Part shown: in pieces, positions 8,679 to 16,691 of the stretch
Numbering within the stretch: the first letter of the stretch is position 1
Layout: each line of letters begins with the position of its first letter
Assembly (NCBI GenBank): GCA_015999765.1
Contig: JAECQR010000005.1
Span: forward strand, 1-64,000
DNA length: 64,000 bases
Direction: 5' to 3'
DNA from: Flavobacteriia bacterium
Lineage (GTDB): Bacteria > Bacteroidota > Bacteroidia > Flavobacteriales > Weeksellaceae
Position numbers and translations under genes: made by a program
The notes under the pieces: model-generated
What the model was told of the DNA's origin: nothing
What the model saw: the letters and a program-made list of their open reading frames with translations, nothing else
Database searches by the model: none

Positions 8679-9002
8679 ATGAAAACAGTACATTTTTTAA
8701 GAACCCATTTCCTGCTCATGGCAGCACTTCTGACCGCAGGAATTGCGATGTCGTTCAAAACGGACTCAAGCAAAAAGGCAGTAACCGTTTATCACTATGA
8801 CAGTAACAGTATGGCTCCGGGAGCATTCAGTACCGTGTCCAATTGGGCTGTGGGGAACCCTGTTGAGAACTGTGCTACGTCCCGCGATGTACGGCCGTGT
8901 AAAATTACCGTTCCTGAGGGGAGTACGTTAAGCAGTATACTGGCAGGTAAAAACAACAGCCAGGTGCTTGATATTTCCGAAGGATACCTGCCTGAACCGT
9001 AA
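8679..9002 (+). CDS. Small exported protein, possibly DUF6520-like
   Basis: Encodes 107 residues. The N-terminus MKTVHFLRTHFLLMAALLTAGIAMSF is a plausible signal peptide. The mature part has VYHYDSNS, a Cys pair (CATSRDVRPC) and a C-terminal SILAGKNNSQVLDISEGYL segment. The size and N-terminus recall the small DUF6520 proteins of Bacteroidota, which usually carry a Cys pair, but this is a pattern impression only. It ends at a strong bidirectional terminator shared with the susD gene on the other strand. Confidence 0.6.
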   Translation: MKTVHFLRTHFLLMAALLTAGIAMSFKTDSSKKAVTVYHYDSNSMAPGAFSTVSNWAVGNPVENCATSRDVRPCKITVPEGSTLSSILAGKNNSQVLDISEGYLPEP

Positions 9003-9023
9003 CGGTGGCAGAGTTTAAAAATG

Positions 9024-9046
9024 AGGGTGGGAAATATTCCCACCCT
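9024..9046. terminator. Bidirectional intrinsic terminator
   Basis: AGGGTGGGA / TCCCACCCT around an AATAT loop, followed by T-rich sequence on the plus strand. It lies between the exported protein (plus) and the SusD-like gene (minus). Confidence 0.8.
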
Positions 9047-9051
9047 TTATT

Positions 9052-10389
9052 TTACCTTTCATTCTGAGGTATCCCCGTCATTTTAATAATATCCTCGGGA
9101 ATGGCAATGGCGTACCGCGGATCATTGGGTGGCAGGACGTAGGTCACCCCGTTCACTACCCGGGTCAGTGAGATATTGGCCCCATCCCTGTTGTACCGTT
9201 TCAAGTCTGCCCACCGGAGTCCGCGCATCAACAGTTCTTTGCGTCGCTCGTCCCGTATTTTCTGCAGGGCCTCCTCTTTACTCCCTGCAGTGTAAGGTAC
9301 AAATGTTCCTGCTTTCCACCTCGTTACGAGCAGCTGGTTAAGTACCTGCATGGCTTTGCCGTAATCATTGGTGTGTGCATAGGATTCGGCAACGGTAAGA
9401 TACACCTCATCAGTTGCCAGCCCTGAACTTCGGGTGGAGTTGCCGGTATAGTTTCCTTTGAAAAGTATTTCGCCCTGGGCATTTTTTCTGAAAAAAATCA
9501 CCTTTCTCAGATCATTCTCTGCATAGCTGTCGTAAAGAGCCGCTGAAATTTTCGCCTGATTGGTAGGCAGAAAATAGGAGTATACCATCGACAATGGCAT
9601 CAGTACTTCAGCATTTACCGCAGCGATCGGAAAGGAGGCCCCCGGATTCAGGAGATTGAAATCGAGCAGCGTATTGTAAGTGACCAACGCTTCCCTGCCG
9701 TACATCAGTGATTTTTCATAATTGCCCATGTAGAGATAGGTGCGTGAAAGGTATCCCAGTGCTGTCGCTCTTGAAGGTCTCGTGGCAGAGATCTGCGACG
9801 GTGGCAGCAGTGACAGTGCGGCATGAAGGTCAGCCAGAATCTGATCATAAGTCTGCTGAAGTGTAGCCCTTACCGAAGGGATATTCATATCAGGGTCGAG
9901 ACGCAGCGGAAGCCCATGTTTGGAACCCGCAGAATTTTTATCAAAAACCTGGCACCAGACCTGGGCAGCATCCAGATACGCACCGGCCCTGAATACCAGC
10001 GCCTGGCCCTTTACATTGTCGGCGTTGGCAATCCCATACCGCTCAAGATTGTAAAGAACGGTATTGCAGATGTTAATCCGCTGGTAGGTATACCCCCAGT
10101 CATTATCGCCCGGCGTCGATACCCGTTCAGGTTGCCAGATATATAATCTCTTTTCCGTTTCAAGCGGCATATTGTTAAAGTCGGCATCGGTGACATACAT
10201 ATCTCCTGAAGAAACCTCACCGCTCACGGGAGTTTGGCTTCGGACAGTACCACGGTCCAGTAGTGCCTGGTTGTCTTCCAGTGTTTCGGGTGTGGCGAGT
10301 GAGGAATTGGATTTCTCATCCAGAAAATCGTTGCAGCTTAACAGCAAGAACCCGGTAGTGACGATTAAAAGTTTAAACGTATTTTTCAT
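9052..10389 (-). CDS. SusD/RagB-family outer-membrane lipoprotein
   Basis: Encodes 445 residues. The lipobox LLLSCND places the lipid-bearing Cys at residue 19, and FLDEKSN right after it is typical of SusD. Helical TPR-like parts include RAGAYLDAAQVWCQVFDKN and ATALGYLSRTYLYMGNYEKS; the C-terminus has the signature IRDERRKELLMRGLRWADLKRY. SusD proteins bind the ligand on the cell surface and lid the partner SusC channel. Start is 12 bases after the susC stop, so the two are co-transcribed. No glycosidase or peptidase gene is nearby, so the substrate is unknown. It is rather short for the family but shows no break. Confidence 0.9.
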   Translation of the reverse strand: MKNTFKLLIVTTGFLLLSCNDFLDEKSNSSLATPETLEDNQALLDRGTVRSQTPVSGEVSSGDMYVTDADFNNMPLETEKRLYIWQPERVSTPGDNDWGYTYQRINICNTVLYNLERYGIANADNVKGQALVFRAGAYLDAAQVWCQVFDKNSAGSKHGLPLRLDPDMNIPSVRATLQQTYDQILADLHAALSLLPPSQISATRPSRATALGYLSRTYLYMGNYEKSLMYGREALVTYNTLLDFNLLNPGASFPIAAVNAEVLMPLSMVYSYFLPTNQAKISAALYDSYAENDLRKVIFFRKNAQGEILFKGNYTGNSTRSSGLATDEVYLTVAESYAHTNDYGKAMQVLNQLLVTRWKAGTFVPYTAGSKEEALQKIRDERRKELLMRGLRWADLKRYNRDGANISLTRVVNGVTYVLPPNDPRYAIAIPEDIIKMTGIPQNER

Positions 10390-10401
10390 AATTGTGGTGT
10401 T

Positions 10402-13400
10402 TTAAAATTTAAGGTTAAATCCCAGGGTATAGGAAGGGACGGGTTTTAGAGTATTGGTGCCAAAACTGTAATCAGGATCCAAACCGCGCCTGTTTGCCCG
10501 CCACAGAATGCCAAGATTACTTACTGCACCGTAGATTCTCAATGAAGAAAAAGGTATTGTGGCAGAACTGTTCACCGGAAATTCGTAGCCCAGATTAAGA
10601 TACTGGAGCCGCACATGGTCGCCCTTTTCCACCAGAACTTCCGAACCGCTGTAAAACTGATCCCGCGGTGAGTTGCTGGTGTAGATCAGAGATGGTACAT
10701 TCGTAAACGCCTCATCACCGGGGCGCTGCCACCGTTCACCAAAGTCGCTGTGCCCTATTCGGTTCGTCAGCAGCTGCGTATACTGAATAGAATTCCGCCG
10801 GAACCAATAACCTAATTTATAGCTAAGTCCCACATCAAGAGAAAAACGCCCGTAACCGAAGGTGTTGATAAACGATCCGTAAGTGGTGGGAATGGCAGAT
10901 CCGAAGTACTTAAGATCTTCTATTCCTTTTTCCGACCCTGTGATGGAAGTGTAGTCTTTACTTACCGCTCCGTCCAGATAACCCTGCGGGTCCCCCGTCT
11001 GGGGATCCAGTCCTGCCCATTTATAGGCAAAAATAGAATAGACTGGAAGTCCTGCCTTACCTGAAATCAGCTGGGTGGTGCCGGAAGTACTCACATAATT
11101 GTTGGCGAAGGTATTGGGTACATAATAATCGGTGACTTCATCCCGGTAGGTACTGAAGTTAAGCACCGTGTCCCACTGGAGCGTACGGCCCGTAATATTA
11201 TGGCTCCTCAGTTCCACATCAATGCCATGACCCTGCATGCCGGCAACATTCATGAGCATAGAAAATATTCCGGTAGTATAATCAAGAGAAGCCGGCCCGA
11301 AAAGATTGCTGCCTTTCTTCTTAAAGAAATCTACAGATCCTGATATCCTGCTGTTGAGCGAAGCAAAGTCCAGCCCAATATTGGCCATGCGCATTGTTTC
11401 CCAACGGAGGTTGGGGTTGTAATGCTGGTCAATCCTCGCCATTCCTGTACCTGTATAAGTCGACGGATAATTGTCGTATATTATGGTGGTAACCGCCACC
11501 ATGGCAGGATCAATATTTCCGCTGAAACCGTAGGAACCACGAAGTTTTAAGGTGGGCAGCCACATAAACGGGTAGAAACTTTCGTCAGATAGCTTCCAGG
11601 CCATACCGGCAGACCAGAACGGGTTCCACTGGTCGTTGGTATTCAGCCCGAACAGATTGCTGGCATCCCTGCGGATACTGCCCGACAGGGTATATTTTTT
11701 AGCGTAGGTATAGGCTGCATTGGCATACAGCGAAACGAAATTGGTATTTTTCTCATTAATCCCCCGAAGGTTGATGATGAAGTCGGAGGCACCGGTAACA
11801 AACTGGGGATACGGGTTCAGGTAATCCACACTCTGAGACGACTTCCTGATGATGTTATATCCGTAATCCCGGGTCTGGGAGCTCACAGCCTCCGTCTCAC
11901 GGGCTTCCGCACCGGCAATGGCAGATACTTCATGAAACGCCGATGCATAGCGGTAGTTCAGCTGACCCCGCACATTGTTCACCGTGGTCAGCATATTGAA
12001 CCGGTCCAGAATACCTCCCTTTGGAACCCGCCACTTCAGTATCCCTGCAGAATCGTAATATGCAAAATTATTGATGTAGTGGCGCGCAGTATAACTCTCC
12101 TCATCATTCAGGGTCTGGTCTGCCCGGTCAGTTCGTTGGTACTGATACCTCAGTTCAGCCTCCAGGCCTTTGAAAATCCGGTACTGCAGTGCTGAACTGA
12201 GGATCAGATCGGCTGATGAACCGTCTGTAACAGAATGCTGCCAGTCCGTCAGCGGATAGTAATTCCAGTCCAGCAGCCCGCTTCCTGCAAGGCTTTCTTT
12301 GTAGCGCTGATCATAGACCGAAAATACAACCAGCGGATTACCTGCCGCGTCGGCAAACTGCATATAGGGCACCTGCCACTGCCCGCTCATTCTTACCCCG
12401 CCATAGCCTGTACGTCCGGAACGTGTTGCCGCATCCGCATACATCATGCCCGCCGAGAAGCTGAACCGCTCAGTAGGCTTCCATGTATTATGGAGTCTGA
12501 AGTTCATCCGCTCGTACTTCTCCGAAAGATTACCGGTATTGTGGTCATAACCCAGGCCTGCGGTCCACGAAAGTTTGGGGCTGCCGCCGGAGAGGTTAAG
12601 CGCATACTGCTGATTCAGCGAAGGGGTATACATGTATTTTCTGTACTGGTCCCGTACATCGGTATGGCGCAACAATGCGATCTGGCGCTGTGCTTCTTCA
12701 GTGGAGATCTGGCCTTTCTGAGCCCTGTTCAGCAAATCGACTACCGGGGTTAACACGGGATGGCTGGGCGAGTTGATTGCACTATTGTAATAACCCTGGG
12801 AGAACAGCTCCTCCTCGACATCAATAAAATCCGAAGTCGCCATCTGCCGGATATAACTGAGATCCGGTTTATCGCTCATCGTGGTATTGGCGGTGAACTC
12901 CACACTCAGCGGCTGGCCGAATCTGCCCTTCTTGGTGGTAATCACAATAACGCCGTTGGCGGCACGTGCGCCCCAGATGCTGGAGGCCGCAGCGTCTTTT
13001 AGTACCGTGACTGATGCGATCATCTCGGGATTAATATTACTTAGGTTTCCCTCATAGGGAAAATCGTCGAGGATGATCAGAGGATTCTTAGGGCCCTGCA
13101 GGGTACTTAGCCCCCTTACCATGAGTTGCGGGGTATCGTTGGTGGTTTTATCCACCAGGATTCCGTTTGCTACTGCGGGTAGCCGCTCCATAATATTGGT
13201 GGTGACCTGTTTACTAAGAACATTGCTGTTCACGGTGGAAAAGGAACCCGTTGCCCTTTCTTTTGGAATCTTCTGATAGCCTGTTGTAAGACTGATTTCC
13301 TCAATAGTGGAGGTTTTGGGAACCAGAATTACTTTCAGAGGAGCATCCAGCGGCAGATTCACAGCCACTTCCTGCGGATCGTAACCCGGACCTCTGAACA

Positions 13401-13608
13401 TCAGGCTGACCCTTGACCCCGGAACCTTAAGGCTGAACCTCCCCTGACGATCAGTAAGAGCCGCCTCGGACAGACCCTTTGGGTTAATAAGAATTCCTGC
13501 AAGCGGCGTATTACCGTTTTCATCCACGACCGTACCCATTACGGTATACTGTGCAGCAACCCAGCTGCCAAAGCAACAAAGTGCAGTTGCCAATAAAAAT
13601 CTATTCAT
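10402..13608 (-). CDS. SusC/RagA-family TonB-dependent outer-membrane transporter
   Basis: Encodes 1068 residues. A signal peptide (MNRFLLATALCCFGSWVAAQ) is followed by a carboxypeptidase-regulatory-like beta domain (about 22-105: GTVVDENGNTPLAGILI, LTDRQGRFSLKVP), the SusC hallmark LTTGYQKIPKERATGSF (about 108-124), the plug domain (MERLPAVANGILV ... GVIVITTKKG, to about 230) and a long beta-barrel ending in a hydrophobic, Phe-terminated strand (GFNLKF). It imports a substrate captured by the SusD partner, driven by TonB. It is the middle gene of a tlpA-like/susC/susD set; a 127-base gap separates it from the TlpA-like gene. Confidence 0.93.
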   Translation of the reverse strand: MNRFLLATALCCFGSWVAAQYTVMGTVVDENGNTPLAGILINPKGLSEAALTDRQGRFSLKVPGSRVSLMFRGPGYDPQEVAVNLPLDAPLKVILVPKTSTIEEISLTTGYQKIPKERATGSFSTVNSNVLSKQVTTNIMERLPAVANGILVDKTTNDTPQLMVRGLSTLQGPKNPLIILDDFPYEGNLSNINPEMIASVTVLKDAAASSIWGARAANGVIVITTKKGRFGQPLSVEFTANTTMSDKPDLSYIRQMATSDFIDVEEELFSQGYYNSAINSPSHPVLTPVVDLLNRAQKGQISTEEAQRQIALLRHTDVRDQYRKYMYTPSLNQQYALNLSGGSPKLSWTAGLGYDHNTGNLSEKYERMNFRLHNTWKPTERFSFSAGMMYADAATRSGRTGYGGVRMSGQWQVPYMQFADAAGNPLVVFSVYDQRYKESLAGSGLLDWNYYPLTDWQHSVTDGSSADLILSSALQYRIFKGLEAELRYQYQRTDRADQTLNDEESYTARHYINNFAYYDSAGILKWRVPKGGILDRFNMLTTVNNVRGQLNYRYASAFHEVSAIAGAEARETEAVSSQTRDYGYNIIRKSSQSVDYLNPYPQFVTGASDFIINLRGINEKNTNFVSLYANAAYTYAKKYTLSGSIRRDASNLFGLNTNDQWNPFWSAGMAWKLSDESFYPFMWLPTLKLRGSYGFSGNIDPAMVAVTTIIYDNYPSTYTGTGMARIDQHYNPNLRWETMRMANIGLDFASLNSRISGSVDFFKKKGSNLFGPASLDYTTGIFSMLMNVAGMQGHGIDVELRSHNITGRTLQWDTVLNFSTYRDEVTDYYVPNTFANNYVSTSGTTQLISGKAGLPVYSIFAYKWAGLDPQTGDPQGYLDGAVSKDYTSITGSEKGIEDLKYFGSAIPTTYGSFINTFGYGRFSLDVGLSYKLGYWFRRNSIQYTQLLTNRIGHSDFGERWQRPGDEAFTNVPSLIYTSNSPRDQFYSGSEVLVEKGDHVRLQYLNLGYEFPVNSSATIPFSSLRIYGAVSNLGILWRANRRGLDPDYSFGTNTLKPVPSYTLGFNLKF

Positions 13609-13735
13609 ATCAATGTTTTTTCATGTCCTTTCGACATCAGTTAATTTTAGTTTATATTGTTTCCGCGGTTTGGTGATCCTTATTCAGTCTGGCATTATTC
13701 TCCTGAAAAAAAGAAACAGGTGACTGATTACAAGA

Positions 13736-15001
13736 TTACTTATCCCTCACCACCATCATCAACAACTCCCGTTCGGTTTCTTCGAGCTGAAACCCTTCAT
13801 TCCTGAATGCCCTTTTCAGGGAATCAAGATCTGAGATTCCGGCTGCGTCAACACCTACCTCTCCCATGTACCCCGATTCATCAACCAGAGGAAGTTCTGT
13901 AAAGGTCATGTCGTTCAGGTCATTGATAAGGGATGCTAGCGTCCGAGTGTTCACCAGCTTTTCCTTTCCCCCTTTCTTCACCAGCGTATTTTCACTGCCT
14001 TTCCTTTTCAATACAAGACATTTTATGCGTTGGTTTTCGAGCGTTGCGGAATAGGCTGAATAGGCATTTACTGCCTTAAGCATTTCGGGGTAGAGCGATC
14101 CGGCCTGAGAAACCGGCACGATAAACTCAATGCTGTAGGACTTTTCATCCAGCGCTGCATTGTCATCGTTTCGTGCAAAGTCCAGGGATGCCGGATCTTT
14201 TACAAGATTTACCAGCCTTTTTTTACTGAACTGCTGCCCCCGCGCTTCAAACAGCTCATATGCAATGTTTCTGTAAATCCTGAGCAGTGGTACATTTGTC
14301 AGCTGACGGCCGTAGGTTATCTCACCGTTCCTGTGGAACCCGCTTCCGGGTGCAATCGCACGGATTCTGCCTTTCGTGAACAGCACGTAATTCATTAAGG
14401 TGGTACTTTTCTCGAGGTCAAACTGTTCTGCCAGCATCAGCGGGCGGTCTCTCCCAATCTGGATTACGGTCTGTAATGATGATTTTTCCCCTTTAATTAC
14501 TTCGCTAATGCTTTGTGAAGTGACCTGTTCTGCATCAGTGGTACTGATCAGTTTTCCATCTTTGATCCATACAATAAAGGGAATAGCGGTATACGGAAAA
14601 AGTTGAGATAACAGTTTATCAGCAGCTACCGATTCGAGATTTTTATAGCGCTGTCCGTTTTTCGAAGCAAAAAACTTATTGAGTACGGCGTGGTTTTCTT
14701 TGGTAACGGGTATTACTTTCAGCTTTCCCTCGAACTGTTTTTCAAGTTCCTCCATTTTGGGAAAATTCTTCAGACAGGCCGCACACCATGTTGCCCAGAA
14801 ATCCAGAAGGATGAGTTTGTCACGGTTTTTGGCAAGAGTAGTGGTTTTCTCCGGACTGTTAACGACCTGCAGTGGTGTCTTCCAGAGTTCTTCGGGGACA
14901 GGGTCTCCGATCTTTAGGGCTTTTAGCTGCGCAGGAATCTGCAGGAACAGCATCGCCGTGAATGCCAGGGAAAGAATTCCCCTGCAAAACTTTTTTTTCA
15001 T
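13736..15001 (-). CDS. TlpA-like thioredoxin protein with C-terminal DUF3738-like domain
   Basis: Encodes 421 residues with a signal peptide (SLAFTAMLFLQIPAQ). Residues about 30-175 form a TlpA/AhpC-TSA-type thioredoxin fold with LILLDFWATWCAACLKNFP; the redox Cys pair is C73 and C76 and the cis-Pro is in AIPFIVWIK. The last 170 residues end LASLINDL ... DLDSLKRAFRNEGFQLE, the pattern of DUF3738/TIGR03435 domains. Such fusions often precede susC/susD genes in Bacteroidota. It probably acts in the periplasm or at the outer membrane in thiol chemistry tied to the imported substrate; the substrate is not evident. Confidence 0.82.
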   Translation of the reverse strand: MKKKFCRGILSLAFTAMLFLQIPAQLKALKIGDPVPEELWKTPLQVVNSPEKTTTLAKNRDKLILLDFWATWCAACLKNFPKMEELEKQFEGKLKVIPVTKENHAVLNKFFASKNGQRYKNLESVAADKLLSQLFPYTAIPFIVWIKDGKLISTTDAEQVTSQSISEVIKGEKSSLQTVIQIGRDRPLMLAEQFDLEKSTTLMNYVLFTKGRIRAIAPGSGFHRNGEITYGRQLTNVPLLRIYRNIAYELFEARGQQFSKKRLVNLVKDPASLDFARNDDNAALDEKSYSIEFIVPVSQAGSLYPEMLKAVNAYSAYSATLENQRIKCLVLKRKGSENTLVKKGGKEKLVNTRTLASLINDLNDMTFTELPLVDESGYMGEVGVDAAGISDLDSLKRAFRNEGFQLEETERELLMMVVRDK

Positions 15002-15090
15002 AGTTTTGTTTTGGTTTTTAGTTATACTTAATTAATTCCACGCTCTTTCCTTCTTCGTCGCCAAACAGGAGGGGAAAGGGCTTTTTTATT

Positions 15091-15120
15091 GCTGGATGCT
15101 GGGTGCTGGGTGCTGGATGT
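15091..15120 (+). repeat. GCTGGATGCTGGGTG tract
   Basis: A short run of GCTGGATGCTGGGTGCTGGG units, related to the 8189-8427 tract. More fragments lie at about 15464-15494 and 15813-15842, and a minus-strand version at about 16019-16040. Confidence 0.6.
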
Positions 15121-15131
15121 CTTTTGCCAGT

Positions 15132-15155
15132 TGGCTTCGACTCCGCTCAGCCACC
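15132..15155. repeat. TGGCTTCG...CAGCCACC hairpin repeat, copy 1
   Basis: TGGCT and AGCCA arms around TCGACTCCGCTC, directly after a TTTTGCCAGT block shared with copy 2. Confidence 0.65.
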
Positions 15156-15201
15156 GTAATGTTGCTCATTAGTTATTACATAAGACTCATTTAACATCTT
15201 T

Positions 15202-15269
15202 CGGATCGCCCAGGGGAAAGCGGTGTAGAAACCTATGAAGAGGGGGCGCTTTCCCGCTGAAGCAAATCC
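15202..15269 (+). repeat. Long stem-loop element, copy A
   Basis: CGGATCGCCCAGGGGAAAGC on the left and GCTTTCCCGCTGAAGCAAATCC on the right form an imperfect stem around a variable loop. Related elements lie at 15388-15461 and 15664-15727. Confidence 0.6.
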
Positions 15270-15276
15270 TGTTTAG

Positions 15277-15328
15277 ATTCAAGATTTAAGATTTAAGATT
15301 CAAGATTCAAGATTCAAGATCCAAGATC
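15277..15328. repeat. GATTCAA / GATTTAA short tandem array
   Basis: About seven degenerate 7-bp units (GATTCAA, GATTTAA, GATCCAA). No coding potential. Confidence 0.7.
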
Positions 15329-15387
15329 TTATTACATTTTACGTGGTTTATTTATTATTTTAAATTATAGATTTTAGATTTTAAATT

Positions 15388-15461
15388 CCGATTGCTTTAG
15401 GGGAAAGCCAAACACAAATGATGAAAAAAATACAAATACTTTCCCGCTAAAGACAGTCCTT
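15388..15461 (+). repeat. Long stem-loop element, copy B
   Basis: CCGATTGCTTTAGGGGAAAG on the left and CTTTCCCGCTAAAGACAGTCC on the right. The loop differs from those of copies A and C. Confidence 0.65.
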
Positions 15462-15509
15462 GAATGCTGGGTGCTGGGTGTGGGGTGCTGGATGTCAGCT
15501 TTTGCCAGT

Positions 15510-15533
15510 TGGCTTCGGCTGCGCTCAGCCACC
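15510..15533. repeat. TGGCTTCG...CAGCCACC hairpin repeat, copy 2
   Basis: TGGCTTCGGCTGCGCTCAGC continuing to CACC. The centre differs from copy 1 (GGCTGC against GACTCC) while the arms are kept. Confidence 0.65.
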
Positions 15534-15606
15534 GCAACTATCGCTCATTACTTATCACTCATCACATCATCACATCACCACATTACCATATTCTTTCTAC
15601 TTCTCC

Positions 15607-15632
15607 GTGGCTTCGACTCCGCTCAGCCACCG
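15607..15632. repeat. TGGCTTCG...CAGCCACC hairpin repeat, copy 3
   Basis: Identical core to copy 1, with GTGGCT / AGCCAC arms. Confidence 0.65.
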
Positions 15633-15663
15633 GAACCATCACTCATTACCAATGATATCGTTT

Positions 15664-15727
15664 CGGATTGCTTTAGGGGAAAGCGGTAGACATCAAAAAA
15701 ATACTTTCCCGCTAAAGACCAATCCTT
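15664..15727 (+). repeat. Long stem-loop element, copy C
   Basis: CGGATTGCTTTAGGGGAAAG on the left pairs with CTTTCCCGCTAAAGACCAATC on the right through blocks GGATTG/CAATCC, CTTTAG/CTAAAG and GGGAAAG/CTTTCCC, around a loop of about 20 bases. It is the best-paired copy of the three. Confidence 0.7.
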
Positions 15728-16128
15728 AAAAAAGAGCATTGATATGAATGTGAGGAGCTCTTATGAGGTATCCGTGTAGATGATAAGATGTTTCACTGTG
15801 CTGAGATTTGAATGGATGCTGGATGTCAGATGCTGGATGCAGGGTTGTTTATTAACAACCGGCGTTTGCCAGACCGTTTCACAAGTAGGCCGTAAGGCCG
15901 CAATGGCTGCGCAACCATTGTAAGTGTCATTCAGAATGTAACAAAGCGAAATGATGAATCTCTTTTGCAACGCAAACCTAACGCAGTGGTTCGACGAAGT
16001 CAGAAGCAAACATCCCACTTCCAGCACCCAGCATCCATCCCAATTACGAGGTGATGCTGCGCCTGCTGCTCATTCACTGTATTTCTGAAAAGTTCTTGCT
16101 TACTATTGAGAATGCCGGATACAAAACA

Positions 16129-16195
16129 GCGTGGGTCTCAACATATCCGATTCGGGGCACTGGTATACCTTACATGCAGATAAGTGAGCCCACGC
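16129..16195. repeat. Inverted repeat at the island edge
   Basis: GCGTGGGTCTCA (16129-16140) and TGAGCCCACGC (16185-16195) pair over 11 bp with one bulged T around a 44-base centre, followed by CTAGGTCGT. It lies where composition shifts to AT-rich and could be a structured RNA, an element end or an old attachment region; nothing decides between these. Confidence 0.4.
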
Positions 16196-16351
16196 CTAGG
16201 TCGTGAGCTACTATACTTATCGTCTCGCATGTTAAAAATTACCAGTTTTCGAATTCGAGAGTCTAAGCAATAGCTTCTATATTTCTTTGAAGTATCGCAA
16301 AGTTACTTTTATCGTAACTATTTTACAAATATAATAATTATTTTCCATGTG

Positions 16352-16389
16352 TGACAAATATGTCAATGATTTTTTTGACAAATATGTCA
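16352..16389 (+). promoter_or_regulatory. Double dyad operator before the XRE regulator
   Basis: Two identical 14-mers TGACAAATATGTCA (16352-16365 and 16376-16389) form TGACA-N4-TGTCA dyads 24 bases apart centre to centre, the second ending 10 bases before the ATG. The placement suggests autoregulation by the XRE protein encoded next. A further dyad AGTTAC/GTAACT lies at 16301-16319. Confidence 0.6.
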
Positions 16390-16399
16390 TTTTTATTAA

Positions 16400-16681
16400 A
16401 TGAATAAAATAGAAGATAAATATTTTGTTGCTCTTTCTGATCATCTCAAGGATTTCATAGATAAAAACAATATTGAAATAGCAGATCTTGCTGCAGCAGC
16501 TAATCTTGATAGGCGGCAGATTTACAGATTGATAAACAAAGAAAATATCCCAAAATTATCTACGTTGATCCGAATTTCATTAGCTGCAGGTATGGAGCCA
16601 CAACAGCTTTTTAATTTTGCCTTTGATTTCAAAATTTATATGGCAAACAATAATATACTAAAAGTAGCACATAAGAAGTAA
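16400..16681 (+). CDS. XRE-family helix-turn-helix regulator
   Basis: Encodes 93 residues with a classic XRE-type DNA-binding core: DFIDKNNIEIADLAAAANL, DRRQIYRLINKENIPKLS, then LIRISLAAGMEPQQLF. A short basic tail follows. Two identical dyads just upstream of its start suggest that it represses its own promoter and thereby the DGQHR and DUF2971 genes, which begin 10 bases after its stop and continue in the same direction. This fits a regulator of a defence module whose expression must be limited, but the target is inferred from position only. Confidence 0.75.
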   Translation: MNKIEDKYFVALSDHLKDFIDKNNIEIADLAAAANLDRRQIYRLINKENIPKLSTLIRISLAAGMEPQQLFNFAFDFKIYMANNNILKVAHKK

Positions 16682-16691
16682 TAAGCGTAAG

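Larger units (their letters stand above)
15002..16399. other. Repeat-packed intergenic region at the left edge of the AT-rich island
   Basis: About 1.4 kb with no convincing gene. It holds a GGTGCTGG tract, three TGGCTTCG hairpins, three long stem-loop elements, a GATTCAA tandem array, a GTCATTCAGAATGTAACAAA-type dispersed sequence near 15928, a bulged 11-bp inverted repeat (16129-16195), and the operators of the downstream regulator. Base composition turns AT-rich after about 16.2 kb. Confidence 0.6.

Noticed and set aside
9052..15001. Polysaccharide utilisation locus
   Set aside because: SusC and SusD are present but no glycosidase, polysaccharide lyase or hybrid two-component sensor is nearby; a TlpA-like partner suggests another substrate.
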